Positions 36,340 to 44,966 of a stretch of 64,000 nucleotides of DNA are shown piece after piece. The stretch spans positions 1-64,000 of the forward strand of contig JAGGYC010000051.1 in NCBI GenBank assembly GCA_021162745.1, in the 5' to 3' direction. Origin of the DNA: Desulfuromonas sp. Its GTDB lineage: Bacteria; Desulfobacterota; Desulfuromonadia; Desulfuromonadales; Desulfuromonadaceae. Both the position numbers and the translations under genes were made by a program. The first letter of the stretch is position 1. Each line of letters opens with the position of its first letter. Under the pieces are notes generated by a model that did not search any database, was not told the origin of the DNA, and worked only from the letters and a program-made list of their open reading frames with translations.

Positions 36340-36919
36340 GAGAACCAGCCTTTAAGCAGTTTTCTTGTCAAAACAGTAGAGCAGTAACAAGCAGTCAACC
36401 CACACAATACGAGGAAGGCGTCACAAGCAGTTCATCGCTAAATAGATACCCCGCTCATGATGAAATATCATCTATCAAGTTACGCGGGCCGCAAGGGATC
36501 AGGCCCGTCCTCGCAGCTCGGTCTGCTACGCAGTGCGCACCCTGAAACCGTTGTATGCCACGATTGGTTTCTTTTGTTTAAAAAGCCATTTTTGCTTACT
36601 TTTTGGGGCTTGGCAAAAAGCACGTCGCCGGCGGGGCGAGTCCCGCGAACTTGACCTTGGTTTTAAGAGCTTTTAGATCAACGGTTGTCGGGTTACGCTC
36701 CGCTAACCCGACCTAAATCATTGCATTCGGCAGCGACAAACGGGAAACACAGTGTAAAACAGCACAGATTCACAGCCCGTAAGTATCTACAATCATACAA
36801 ATACGACCCGACATCGGCTTAAATACGCCGCGATGTCGAATGAAATCCCCGTCGCGACGAGCTAGGCTGTATCCAAAAGAAAGACACACAGTTTCTCTCA
36901 CCCCGAAAGGAGCCTCATC
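36340..36919. other. 580-bp divergent intergenic region, mostly repeat
   Basis: It contains dispersed repeat copy C with a terminal REP palindrome (36455-36715) and the promoter/leader of the basic exported protein. AAAGGAGC just before 36920 is the ribosome binding site. Between 36720 and 36900 I see no gene and no clear structure. Confidence 0.7.
36455..36715 (+). repeat. Dispersed structured repeat, copy C, with REP palindrome
   Basis: CATGATGAAATATCATC opens the copy. GCGGGCCGCAAGGGATCAGG and CCCGTCC, AAAAGCCATTTTTGCTTACT, GGGGCTTGGCAAAAAG and GGGGCGAGTCCCGCGAACTT follow in the family order. It closes with GTCGGGTTACGCTCCGC and TAACCCGAC (36686-36712). The 65-aa ORF 36457-36654 is the repeat read in one frame, similar to the ORF in copy D because the DNA is conserved. 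Confidence 0.88.
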
Positions 36920-37378
36920 ATGCGTCATCATACTTTATTTCTGTTAGCGACCGTCGTACTCGTCAGCAGCTTCACCTCAACCTCATTCGCCAAAGATCGT
37001 GATCGTGATAATCGCCACGACAAAAAAATTCATATTGTCGAGCAGATCGTGCAGGATCGCCATCATGGCAACAACTACCGTTCGGACCATCACCATCAGA
37101 AACAACTGAAAATAGCCAAACAACAACGTCGAATAGCAAAGCAACAGCGCAAGATCATCAAGCAGCAGCGTAAAATTGCCAAGCTGCAGCAGCGTCGCCA
37201 TCAACAGCGACTGGCCCGTCATTACTATAATGACTCAAACTATCGCCAACGGGAACACCGTGATTACAGGCGCTGGGCTACCAATAACCACAACCCGCTA
37301 CGCCACAGCTATCCACAAGTGGTGATCCCGGTTCCGCTTCCACCACTGCCGCGCATCGTACTCCACTTTCCCTGGTAG
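36920..37378 (+). CDS. Small exported basic protein with heptad repeats
   Basis: A 152-aa secreted protein of unknown function. A signal peptide (1-24, ending TSTSFA) is followed by a His/Asp/Arg-rich region (DRDRDNRHDKK, DHHHQKQ). Four consecutive seven-residue units, IAKQQRR, IAKQQRK, IIKQQRK and IAKLQQR (about 65-92), predict one long basic helix. A Tyr/Arg-rich stretch and a Pro-rich hydrophobic tail (VVIPVPLPPLPRIVLHFPW) follow. Composition suggests binding to polyanions, metal or the envelope, but nothing is proven. Its stop codon directly abuts the stop of the convergent srkA. Confidence 0.75.
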   Translation: MRHHTLFLLATVVLVSSFTSTSFAKDRDRDNRHDKKIHIVEQIVQDRHHGNNYRSDHHHQKQLKIAKQQRRIAKQQRKIIKQQRKIAKLQQRRHQQRLARHYYNDSNYRQREHRDYRRWATNNHNPLRHSYPQVVIPVPLPPLPRIVLHFPW

Positions 37379-38368
37379 TCAATAATACAATGCCACTGGC
37401 GGCTCCTGAAGAGCCGCCAGTTGTTCGCGTAACTGCAACAGATGCTCCCCCCAGTAGTGCATGGTATTAAACCACGGGAAGTGGATAGGAAAAGTCGGAT
37501 CTTCCCAACGCTCGGCCAACCAGGCACTGTAATGGAGCATACGCAATGAACGCAGGGCCTCAATCAAGCGCAACTGCGTCACCGGAAACTCATAAAATTC
37601 ACTGTAGCCCGCCTCCAACTCTGCCAATTGTGCCGTCTGTCGAGCACGATCCCCCGACAACATCATCCACAAATCCTGAATCGCCGGTGCCATGCGCGCG
37701 TCATCAAAATCAACAAAATGGGGAGCATTATCGCGCCAGAGGATATTACCGGTATGGCAGTCACCGTGAGTACGGATCATTTTAAGATCAGGCACAGCAG
37801 TCATGATCTCATCGATCCCCTGTAGCAGATCGTGGGTGATCACCCGATACGACTCCTGGTATTCAACAGGAATGAAGCGTTCGCGCAGCAGTTCGACACT
37901 CTCATAGCCGAAACTGCGGCTATCCAACGTCGGTCGATGCTCAAAGTTACGTTGGGCGCCAATGCGATGAATCCGCCCCATCAACCGTCCCAGGATCAAC
38001 AGATTGTCCAGGTTGTCCAGTTCCGGCGCATGTCCCCCCTGGCGCGGATAGAGGGCAAAACGAAACTTACCGTAGTGAAACAGGCTTTGGACATCACCGT
38101 TTACCCAGGGGGCGACCACCGGCAATTCATGGTCAACCAACTCAAAACAAAACTGATGTTCTTCGAGAATCTGCGCATCGCTCCAACGCTGTGGGCGGTA
38201 AAATTTAGCGATAAGCGGTTGTTGCTCATCGATTCCCACCTGATAAACGCGATTCTCATAGCTGTTGAGGGCAAAGGTACGGCAGTCACATAAAAAACCC
38301 TGGCTCTCCACGGCATCCATAATAAAACCGGGAGTCAGAGTGTCGAAGGGGTGTTGATCTGCTGTCAT
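37379..38368 (-). CDS. srkA: Stress-response protein kinase SrkA (YihE/RdoA)
   Basis: A 329-aa aminoglycoside-phosphotransferase-fold kinase closely resembling E. coli SrkA, a Ser/Thr kinase that protects against stress-induced death. The N-terminus LTPGFIMDAVESQG, the signature LNSYENRVYQVG, FYRPQRWSDAQILEEHQF, the catalytic loop THGDCHTGNILW and the metal-binding FVDFDDARM are intact. In E. coli it is linked to dsbA, which is not seen here. The gene is alone and its stop codon abuts the neighbouring gene's stop. Confidence 0.93.
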   Translation of the reverse strand: MTADQHPFDTLTPGFIMDAVESQGFLCDCRTFALNSYENRVYQVGIDEQQPLIAKFYRPQRWSDAQILEEHQFCFELVDHELPVVAPWVNGDVQSLFHYGKFRFALYPRQGGHAPELDNLDNLLILGRLMGRIHRIGAQRNFEHRPTLDSRSFGYESVELLRERFIPVEYQESYRVITHDLLQGIDEIMTAVPDLKMIRTHGDCHTGNILWRDNAPHFVDFDDARMAPAIQDLWMMLSGDRARQTAQLAELEAGYSEFYEFPVTQLRLIEALRSLRMLHYSAWLAERWEDPTFPIHFPWFNTMHYWGEHLLQLREQLAALQEPPVALYY

Positions 38369-38550
38369 AGTGGTAACGGATTCCCATTGTTTTAAGCAAA
38401 AAATAATGCGTTATAGTAACATGAATAACCAGATTACCCAGCCCTCTAAAACACGTAACCGAGAAGATCATTGACACTACCAGTCAACGGACTCTAATCT
38501 GGCAATATATCAACGGATTAACGGCATTAATCCTCACTCCTGGAGAGATA

Positions 38551-39387
38551 ATGGATTTTTCCCAACTGCTCGACGCTGAAAAACTGATACCACGTATTCT
38601 TGATCTGCTGTTTCTTTACGGACCGAAACTACTGGCAGCCATCGCCATCTTTATCCTCGGTCGCTGGCTGGCCAAACTGGTGCGCAGCACGGTTCAGCGC
38701 ATTCTTAAAAAGAGCAAGGTCGATGAACTGCTGATCTCATTCGTTGGCAGTCTCAGCTACATGGCAATGCTGGCCATGGTCATTATTGCCGCTCTTAACC
38801 AGTTGGGGATTCAAACCACCTCGTTTGTCGCTATCGTCGGTGCCGCCGGTCTGGCCATCGGTCTAGCGTTACAGGGTGCGCTGTCCAACTTTGCCGCCGG
38901 GGTGTTGATGATCATCTTCCGCCCCTTCCAGAACGACGACTACATTGAGGGGGGAGGGGTTTCCGGCGTTGTCAAACATATCCAGATTTTCACCACCGAG
39001 CTGCTGACCCCGGACAACAAACTGGTGATTATTCCCAACTCCAACATGATGAGTGGCAACATCATCAACTACTCGGCCAACAAAACACGGCGTCTCGATC
39101 TGGTGATCGGCGTTGGTTACGATGATGACCTGAGTAAAGTCAAACAGGTTTTGCAGGACATTATCGACAATGAACCACGCTGCCTGAAAAAACCGCAGCC
39201 TACTATCGCCGTTTCCGAGTTGGCCGACAGTTGCGTTAACCTGGTGGTCAGGCCGTGGATTAAAACCGAGGATTACTGGGATCTCTATTTTCATCTAACC
39301 GAAACCATCAAGCTCCGTTTTGATGACGAAGAGATCAGCATCCCCTACCCGCAACATGATGTTCACATGATTAAAGCTGCAGAATAA
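38551..39387 (+). CDS. mscS: Small-conductance mechanosensitive channel (MscS)
   Basis: A 278-aa channel of the minimal MscS type that opens under hypoosmotic shock. Three N-terminal helices are visible (about 18-45, 62-85 and 90-118). The pore helix contains the Gly/Ala-packing sequence AIGLALQGALSNFAAGVLM, followed by FRPFQNDDYIE and the beta/alpha-beta vestibule (VIIPNSNMMSGNIINYS). Length equals E. coli MscS. CTGGAGAG precedes the start. A strong hairpin follows the stop. Confidence 0.94.
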   Translation: MDFSQLLDAEKLIPRILDLLFLYGPKLLAAIAIFILGRWLAKLVRSTVQRILKKSKVDELLISFVGSLSYMAMLAMVIIAALNQLGIQTTSFVAIVGAAGLAIGLALQGALSNFAAGVLMIIFRPFQNDDYIEGGGVSGVVKHIQIFTTELLTPDNKLVIIPNSNMMSGNIINYSANKTRRLDLVIGVGYDDDLSKVKQVLQDIIDNEPRCLKKPQPTIAVSELADSCVNLVVRPWIKTEDYWDLYFHLTETIKLRFDDEEISIPYPQHDVHMIKAAE

Positions 39388-39394
39388 AAACAAC

Positions 39395-39421
39395 ATCGGC
39401 CCGCCAATTCGGCGGGCCGAT
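39395..39421 (+). terminator. Hairpin after mscS
   Basis: ATCGGCCCGCC, loop AATTC and GGCGGGCCGAT form a perfect 11-bp GC-rich stem 8 bp after the stop. The following TCTCTTATC is a poor T tract. Confidence 0.7.
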
Positions 39422-39482
39422 CTCTTATCATCATTCGATATGCAGGGCGACGAGCAATGGCCGCCCCAGCTGACCGCCGAGC

Positions 39483-40277
39483 TTAATCACCCTCCTCTTT
39501 CGGACTGTAATGCCGCTTTAGCCAATGGCTCAGACCATCGAGACCGGGAAACAACACCCGCTCGGTAATATTGGCCTGATCCAGCTTGTCCCGCACTTCC
39601 CATTTAAGCGCCGCCGGAATCACAATCTTTTGCCACAGTTGCGGGTGAACATCCAGCCATTGATCCACCGGACAGCAGACATCGGGCATGATGGAGAACA
39701 TGCCATACTGATTGACAATGCGGTCATCAATGGAGGGCGGTTCGACAAACAACAGATAGTTTTCCTCACCGAGCTGAGGCAATTCATTCAGAGAACTGAC
39801 ACACTCACTGAGCATCCCGATGGTGAACACATTGGCTCCCTCTTCGTCGAGCTTTTGCCGAAGAGCCTGCGGCAATTTCTGGTGAGCGAGCAGATAATTA
39901 ACCGACCAGATCACGCCATCACAATCAAATTGCTCAATATCGGCCGTGGCAAAATGGAGGGCAACATACGGTGAATAGGTCCAATCCATCAGTCGGGTCG
40001 GCAAACCGTGATGTTGGGCCAGGGCCAGCCAGTGCCACACCGAATCGCGCTCAACCATACTGCGATGGGCATATTTCTTAAAATTGCGAAGCAGATGCCG
40101 CTCCAGATTGCTGTAATCGCCACCCAGCCGCATCAGGGTCGTCGCCAGGGGATAGGACACATCGGACAAACCACGAAACGCCAACCGCGAGCGGAAACGT
40201 CCGATCTGACCATCCCAGGACTCGGCAAACAGCAGGTTCTGAAGATCGCCCCAATTCTGTGCATAAACCGTCGGCAT
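39483..40277 (-). CDS. Solitary FRG-domain protein
   Basis: A 264-aa cytoplasmic protein. The FRG domain is recognised by RSRLAFRGLSDVSYPL (about 29-44) and by the strong motif LAQHHGLPTRLMDWTYSPYV (about 90-109) with VALHFAT after it. The remainder (IIDD-type PSIDDRIVNQYGMFSIMPD) is also typical. FRG proteins are frequent in phage-defence islands and mobile elements, often fused to or beside other effectors, but their biochemistry is unproven. Here it stands alone between mscS and an MBL hydrolase. The start at MPTVYAQN follows GAGGAGGTGACG. Confidence 0.88.
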   Translation of the reverse strand: MPTVYAQNWGDLQNLLFAESWDGQIGRFRSRLAFRGLSDVSYPLATTLMRLGGDYSNLERHLLRNFKKYAHRSMVERDSVWHWLALAQHHGLPTRLMDWTYSPYVALHFATADIEQFDCDGVIWSVNYLLAHQKLPQALRQKLDEEGANVFTIGMLSECVSSLNELPQLGEENYLLFVEPPSIDDRIVNQYGMFSIMPDVCCPVDQWLDVHPQLWQKIVIPAALKWEVRDKLDQANITERVLFPGLDGLSHWLKRHYSPKEEGD

Positions 40278-40491
40278 CGTCACCTCCTCGCGTGTGGTTA
40301 CCATAACAGTTTAACAGCTTATTTCAGATGTGATAAGAATTGGATTGCAATGGAAAAAATGGAGTGGGCGTTGCTTGGATGAGCGAAAATCGGGAATCCC
40401 TTTCATTTTGACCACTCAAGGCAATTAGTCTACACTCACCAGCAGCCCCATTTTGTCGGGCTCATTGCGTTAATCACATAGGAGAAAAACG

Positions 40492-41328
40492 ATGACTATC
40501 CGATTGACAATTCTTTGTGAAAATTCAGTAGGTCGCCCCTTTGGTCTTCTTGGCGAACACGGTTTCGCCTGCTATGTGGAAACGCCAGATGGCAATTACC
40601 TTTTCGACACGGGCCAGGGTCAGACTCTGGTCTGTAACGCCCGTTATCTGGATAAAGACCTGTCAAACATTAAGGCTTTGCTCCTTAGCCACGGACACTA
40701 TGATCATACCGGTGGCCTACCGCAGGTTCTGGAAGGTTGCGACGATTTAGATGTCTACGCTCATCCGGATATTTTTGCTAATCGTTATTGGGAGATTGAA
40801 GGGAAACGGCACTATCTTGGTATCCCCTATCGACGGGAATATCTTGAATGTCTTGGGGCAAATTTTCAGTTACACAGAGAGCTGGTCGAAATTGGTCCGG
40901 GAGTTTTTTTGACTGGTGAGATCCCACGCAACAGTGCTTTTGAAAAAGGTGATATTCAACAATGGGCAGTTACCGAGACAGGTGAGATTCAGAAGCCGGA
41001 TCCATTGTTGGATGATCTGTCTATGGTGATTGCATCGTCGAAGGGGTTAATTATCGTTCTTGGCTGTGCCCACGCTGGACTGGTTAATATTATTGAATAT
41101 GTTACGCAGAAGTTTGCTGGCGAGAAAATTTATGCTGTGGTCGGTGGAACACACCTTGGGTTTTCCAGTGATGATCAATTTGAAGAAACCCTCAAAGTAT
41201 TAGATCAATATCAAATTGAAAAAATTGGTGTTTCCCACTGTACTGGGTTGCCTAAGGCAGCGCAGCTCGCTTCCCGACTTAAAGAGAGGTTTTTCTTTGG
41301 AAATGCAGGGACAGTTCTTAAGGTTTGA
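40492..41328 (+). CDS. MBL-fold hydrolase of the COG1237 type
   Basis: A 278-aa metallo-beta-lactamase-fold protein. The metal site is SHGHYDHTGGLPQVLEG (about 66-82), with further ligands in LGCAHAGLVNIIEY and VVGGTHLGF. The C-terminal KIGVSHCTGLPKAAQLASRL and FGNAGTVLKV are characteristic of the family that includes archaeal 7,8-dihydropterin methyl-aminobenzene 5-phosphate synthase homologues. In bacteria the substrate is unknown, so I do not assign that reaction. The gene looks AT-richer than its neighbours, with many TAT, AAT and ATT codons. GGAGAAAAACG precedes the start. Confidence 0.85.
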   Translation: MTIRLTILCENSVGRPFGLLGEHGFACYVETPDGNYLFDTGQGQTLVCNARYLDKDLSNIKALLLSHGHYDHTGGLPQVLEGCDDLDVYAHPDIFANRYWEIEGKRHYLGIPYRREYLECLGANFQLHRELVEIGPGVFLTGEIPRNSAFEKGDIQQWAVTETGEIQKPDPLLDDLSMVIASSKGLIIVLGCAHAGLVNIIEYVTQKFAGEKIYAVVGGTHLGFSSDDQFEETLKVLDQYQIEKIGVSHCTGLPKAAQLASRLKERFFFGNAGTVLKV

Positions 41329-41454
41329 TACGGAAACGTACGACTTAATCTGATCCTGACTTTTCACCGATCAGGGCGATTCTGAATGTTTTTACTCGAA
41401 AGAAAGGGGCTAACTTGACAAACTGACTATCCCCGCGACCCACTGCAATAAAAA

Positions 41455-41481
41455 AAGGCCGGAAGCGATGCTTCCGGCCCA
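41455..41481 (-). terminator. Intrinsic terminator of the DUF815 ATPase gene
   Basis: On the minus strand GGCCGGAAGC, loop ATC and GCTTCCGGCC are followed by TTTTTTT, 32 bp past the stop codon. Confidence 0.93.
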
Positions 41482-41512
41482 TATCGTTAACGATCTCTTT
41501 AAGCTTGTCTGT

Positions 41513-42406
41513 TTAACCCTGTTGCTGCTTGAGCAGGTAACGTCCCACCCAGTTCTTGGCAAACTGAAACGCCGTCCGCCCGCAGCGTTTACTCTTATCG
41601 CGCGACCACTCAATGGCCTCACATTCCAGATCTGCGCACCATGGGATGTCTACATTACGTTCGCGGGAAAAGCGCTCGACACACAAGCGTACGGCATCGA
41701 TATAGCGTTCCTGGGTAAAGACATGGAATGGAATCCACAGACCAAAGCGATCCGACAGCGAAACCTTTTCCTCCATCGCCTCGCTCTGCTGCAACTCCCC
41801 TTTGACATATTTACCACCGAGGTGATCACTCTCGTATTCGGGTAACAAGTAGCGGCGGTTCGAGGTAACATAGATCAGCACATTTTCCGGTGCCGAGTAA
41901 ACGGAACCGTCCAGAGCACTTTTCAGCATTTTGTAGCTGAGTTCCCCAACTTCAAAGGTCAAATCATCGCACAGCAGGATAAAACGATAGGGCTCGTTTT
42001 CAACGGCGGCAAAGATCTCGGACAGGTAGATCAGATCCTCTTTCTCCACTTGGATAATCCGCATGCCCTGATCGGCAAACTCGTTGAGCAGCGCCTTGAC
42101 AATGGAGGACTTACCAGTGCCGCGTGAGCCCCACAGCAGCGAATTATTAGCTGGCAGACCGGCAATAAACTGCTTTGTGTTGTTGATCATAATCTCTTTT
42201 TGCTCTTCCACTCCCAGCAATTCTTCCAGCCGGGTCGTGTCGGTCACCTTGACCGGCTCAAGAAAACCGGAGAAGGAATGACGCCGCCAGTTGGCCGCAT
42301 GACAGCACGCCCAATCCACGGCATTGACCGGTTTGGGAAGCAATTGCTCAACGGAACTGAGGACACGCTCAAGCTGTTCAATAACCTCGGGCTTTAAATT
42401 CATCAT
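41513..42406 (-). CDS. DUF815 AAA-type ATPase
   Basis: A 297-aa P-loop ATPase of the DUF815 family, conserved in proteobacteria without an established role. Walker A is LLWGSRGTGKSSIVKALL (about 92-109). The Walker B-like strand is RFILLCDDLTF, and NVLIYVTSNRRYLLPEY is the sensor-1 region. DRFGLWIPF and the C-terminal CGRTAFQFAKNWVGRYLL are family hallmarks. The N-terminal 80 residues may bind a client. AGAGAG precedes the start. It forms a single-gene unit with a strong terminator. Confidence 0.88.
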   Translation of the reverse strand: MMNLKPEVIEQLERVLSSVEQLLPKPVNAVDWACCHAANWRRHSFSGFLEPVKVTDTTRLEELLGVEEQKEIMINNTKQFIAGLPANNSLLWGSRGTGKSSIVKALLNEFADQGMRIIQVEKEDLIYLSEIFAAVENEPYRFILLCDDLTFEVGELSYKMLKSALDGSVYSAPENVLIYVTSNRRYLLPEYESDHLGGKYVKGELQQSEAMEEKVSLSDRFGLWIPFHVFTQERYIDAVRLCVERFSRERNVDIPWCADLECEAIEWSRDKSKRCGRTAFQFAKNWVGRYLLKQQQG

Positions 42407-42629
42407 TTTACTCTCTCTTTACAACATTCGCATGAAATGCTAGGAGCCTGTCGGGATAATTTAATTAGTCGCCTTGTATACGTGACCTGTCACCAACTGT
42501 CAAATGTAAAAGGACTCACCAAAACAGGGTTATGAAAAAAATAACCTCAAAACTCCAACCACTAACGCCGGTTGGTTATTTAAAGGGAGTGCCGCTGACA
42601 CAGAGAAGTAGAACAAAGCTCGGCAAAAA

Positions 42630-43796
42630 TCAAACATCAGGTATAAACCGGGCGACGGCCCGAGGAATATCATCCAGCCGAACATTGCCGAACGCCAGCC
42701 GCAAATAGCCCTCCAGTCCGGGACCAAACACTTCGCCAGGCAGACAGATCACATTGGCTTCATCAGCCAGTCTGCGCGCCGCCTGACGCCCCATCAACTG
42801 CGGCCAGGGATGGCGCACCCAGGCAAAGAAGGCGCCACTGGCACACAGGGTAAACGGATTGCCCGGTTTACAAAACAGTTGTCGAAACAGATCATGACGC
42901 TGCTGCATCATCTGCGCATTGTCATTCACCCAATCATCGAGGTGGTCACAACCGTAGGCGACGGCATGCTGGGTGATTCGGGGCTGACACACCACCATGC
43001 TATCCTGCACCTTTAACGCCTGTTGAATCAGTTCCTCACCAGCAACCAGCGCCCCGGCACGGTAGCCGGTCAAGGCAAAGGTTTTACCGAAGGAGGCGAT
43101 ATGAATGAAATTTTGCGGCCACTCCGGCTTGGCAAACAAGCCATGAGGCGGTTGATCCGTGGGGAGAAAGGCGTTGTAGGTTTCATCGAGGATCAAAGCG
43201 ATGTTGTGGGCGCTGGCCAACTGATATAACTCGTCGATCAACGCCGGAGGCAAGATCGCCCCGGTCGGATTGCTCGGTGTCACCAGCAGGATCGCCCGGG
43301 TTTTGGCCGTAATCGCTCGCTCAATAGCCTGCGGATCGGGCAAGCCACCATGTTCGTCAAACGCCACATAACGCGGCACAATCCCCAGGGCGTCCATCCC
43401 CATGGGATGATCGAAATAGGCCGGCAGTTGCACCACCACCTCGTCACCGGACTGGCACAGGGTCATCATCGCCAACCAAAATGCCTGACTGGCACCAATG
43501 GTCAGGCAGATCTTCCCGGCGGCGGGTGCCGCACCATAGCGACGTTGATACCAGCGACTGACACTACTGCGCACCTCGGTCAAGCCCTCATCAGGCGAAT
43601 AGATGGCTACGGCGGGATCGACCATCCGTTGTTGCAGATGGCTGATCAACGACGGATGGGGTGGATAATCTGGGATAGCCTGACACAGGTCGACCAGCGG
43701 TTTTCCCGCTGGAAACTGACGCCCGGCAATCCAGCTTTTTACTTCGGTGATCGGCGGATAGGTCACCTCCTGCAATCGTGATGAGAGCTTCATCAC
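42630..43796 (-). CDS. PLP-dependent class I aminotransferase
   Basis: A 388-aa fold-type I aminotransferase. The PLP lysine lies in SFGKTFALTGYRAGALV (about 235), the Asp/Tyr pair in LILDETYNAFLP, and VTPSNPTGAILPP is the conserved Asn-Pro turn. The C-terminal Arg that binds the substrate carboxylate is in YLRLAFGN. Substrate choice (aspartate, aromatic or another amino acid) is unclear. Its start overlaps the peptidase stop by 4 bp (ATGA), so the two are coupled and may act in succession on peptide-derived amino acids. Confidence 0.92.
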   Translation of the reverse strand: MMKLSSRLQEVTYPPITEVKSWIAGRQFPAGKPLVDLCQAIPDYPPHPSLISHLQQRMVDPAVAIYSPDEGLTEVRSSVSRWYQRRYGAAPAAGKICLTIGASQAFWLAMMTLCQSGDEVVVQLPAYFDHPMGMDALGIVPRYVAFDEHGGLPDPQAIERAITAKTRAILLVTPSNPTGAILPPALIDELYQLASAHNIALILDETYNAFLPTDQPPHGLFAKPEWPQNFIHIASFGKTFALTGYRAGALVAGEELIQQALKVQDSMVVCQPRITQHAVAYGCDHLDDWVNDNAQMMQQRHDLFRQLFCKPGNPFTLCASGAFFAWVRHPWPQLMGRQAARRLADEANVICLPGEVFGPGLEGYLRLAFGNVRLDDIPRAVARFIPDV

Positions 43797-44938
43797 TTCA
43801 CCGCTGACAACTGGATAAACTCGGTCAACAACCGACAGACACTGACCAGATCGTCAACGCGGATAAATTCATCAACGGAATGCACCTGCTGCATGCCGGT
43901 AGCCAGATTGGCGATTTCAATCCCCTGCTGATTAAACACGTTGGCATCGCTGCCGCCACCAGATTTCCCCACCTCCAGGCGCTGATCGAGATCCGCTGCC
44001 GCCTGACGCAGACGCTGCAATACCACCGCTTCAGGAGCGACATTCATCAGCGGGTAATCCGCCATCACCTCCAGCTGTACTTTAGCCCGGATACGTTGAC
44101 CGCGGATCTCCACCTCACTCGCCTCAACCGCATCGTGTAGACACTGTTGCATATGTTCGGTCTGACGCTGTAGGCGCTCGGCATCAAAGCTGCGGGCCTC
44201 CCCCATCATTTGCACCATGCGTGGGATGATATTGGTCGCCTGACCGCCGTTTATCACACCGATGTTGGCGGTGGTCTCACCATCAATGCGACCCAGCTTC
44301 ATCTGCGCAATAGCCTGGGCAGCCACCTGAATAGCAGAGATGCCATGTTCCGGATCCAGCCCGGCATGGGCTTCCAGCCCCTCGACAACAAAACGTAACT
44401 TGTTGGCACAGGGTGCTTTACGGGCCACCATTCCCACTCCCGACGTGTCCAGCACCAAACCACGGCGAGCCTTCAAACTCGTATAATCAAGATGCTTTGC
44501 ACCCAGCAATCCCACCTCTTCACAAACGGTGACCACCACCTCCAGCGGTGGATAAGGGAGATCATTTTCATGCAGAGTCTCAATCGCTTCAATGATCTGG
44601 GCGATACCCGACTTATCGTCGGCACCAAGGATTGTCGCCCCGGCGCTACGGAACACGCCATCGTTGAGAATCGGTTCAACCCCTTGCGCGGGTGAAACCG
44701 TATCCATATGAGCAGACAGCAACAGCACTTCGCTTCCGCCGTCCCGGCTAGGAAAACGAGCTATAATATTCCCCGATTCAGAGCCAATCTTCGCTCCGCA
44801 CGCGTCCACCACAACGTCGGCACCAAGAGCCTTGAAACGTTGCTGTAAATATCGGGAAATTTCCCCTTCATGGAAGGAGGGACTGGCAATCGCTGCCAAT
44901 CGGGAGAATTCGACACACAAACGATCAATATTAATCAT
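43793..44938 (-). CDS. M20-family peptidase T-like tripeptidase
   Basis: A 381-aa zinc peptidase of the M20 (PepT-like) group. Metal and catalytic residues are visible: SAHMDTVSPAQG (His, Asp), LGADDKSGIAQI (bridging Asp), VCEEVGLLGAKHLD (catalytic Glu and ligand Glu), VLDTSG and, near the C-terminus, VHSVDEFI (His). The dimerisation domain (about 185-300) separates the halves. Expected to cut small peptides in the cytoplasm. It is the first gene of a two-gene operon with the aminotransferase. Confidence 0.9.
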   Translation of the reverse strand: MINIDRLCVEFSRLAAIASPSFHEGEISRYLQQRFKALGADVVVDACGAKIGSESGNIIARFPSRDGGSEVLLLSAHMDTVSPAQGVEPILNDGVFRSAGATILGADDKSGIAQIIEAIETLHENDLPYPPLEVVVTVCEEVGLLGAKHLDYTSLKARRGLVLDTSGVGMVARKAPCANKLRFVVEGLEAHAGLDPEHGISAIQVAAQAIAQMKLGRIDGETTANIGVINGGQATNIIPRMVQMMGEARSFDAERLQRQTEHMQQCLHDAVEASEVEIRGQRIRAKVQLEVMADYPLMNVAPEAVVLQRLRQAAADLDQRLEVGKSGGGSDANVFNQQGIEIANLATGMQQVHSVDEFIRVDDLVSVCRLLTEFIQLSAVK

Positions 44939-44966
44939 ACAATTCTTTCCTCAATTTTTTCGTAAC

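Noticed and set aside
36457-36654. Similar 65-67-aa ORFs at 36457-36654 and 47254-47457 (KPFLLTFWGLAKSTSPAG), as if a small protein family
   Set aside because: The similarity comes from the dispersed DNA repeat. Copies A, B and E break the frame and conserve stems instead, and there is no ribosome binding site.
42410-42629. Possible small gene (ORF 42530-42727, minus) between the DUF815 and aminotransferase genes
   Set aside because: It lies partly inside the aminotransferase 3' end in another frame, without a ribosome binding site or recognisable sequence.
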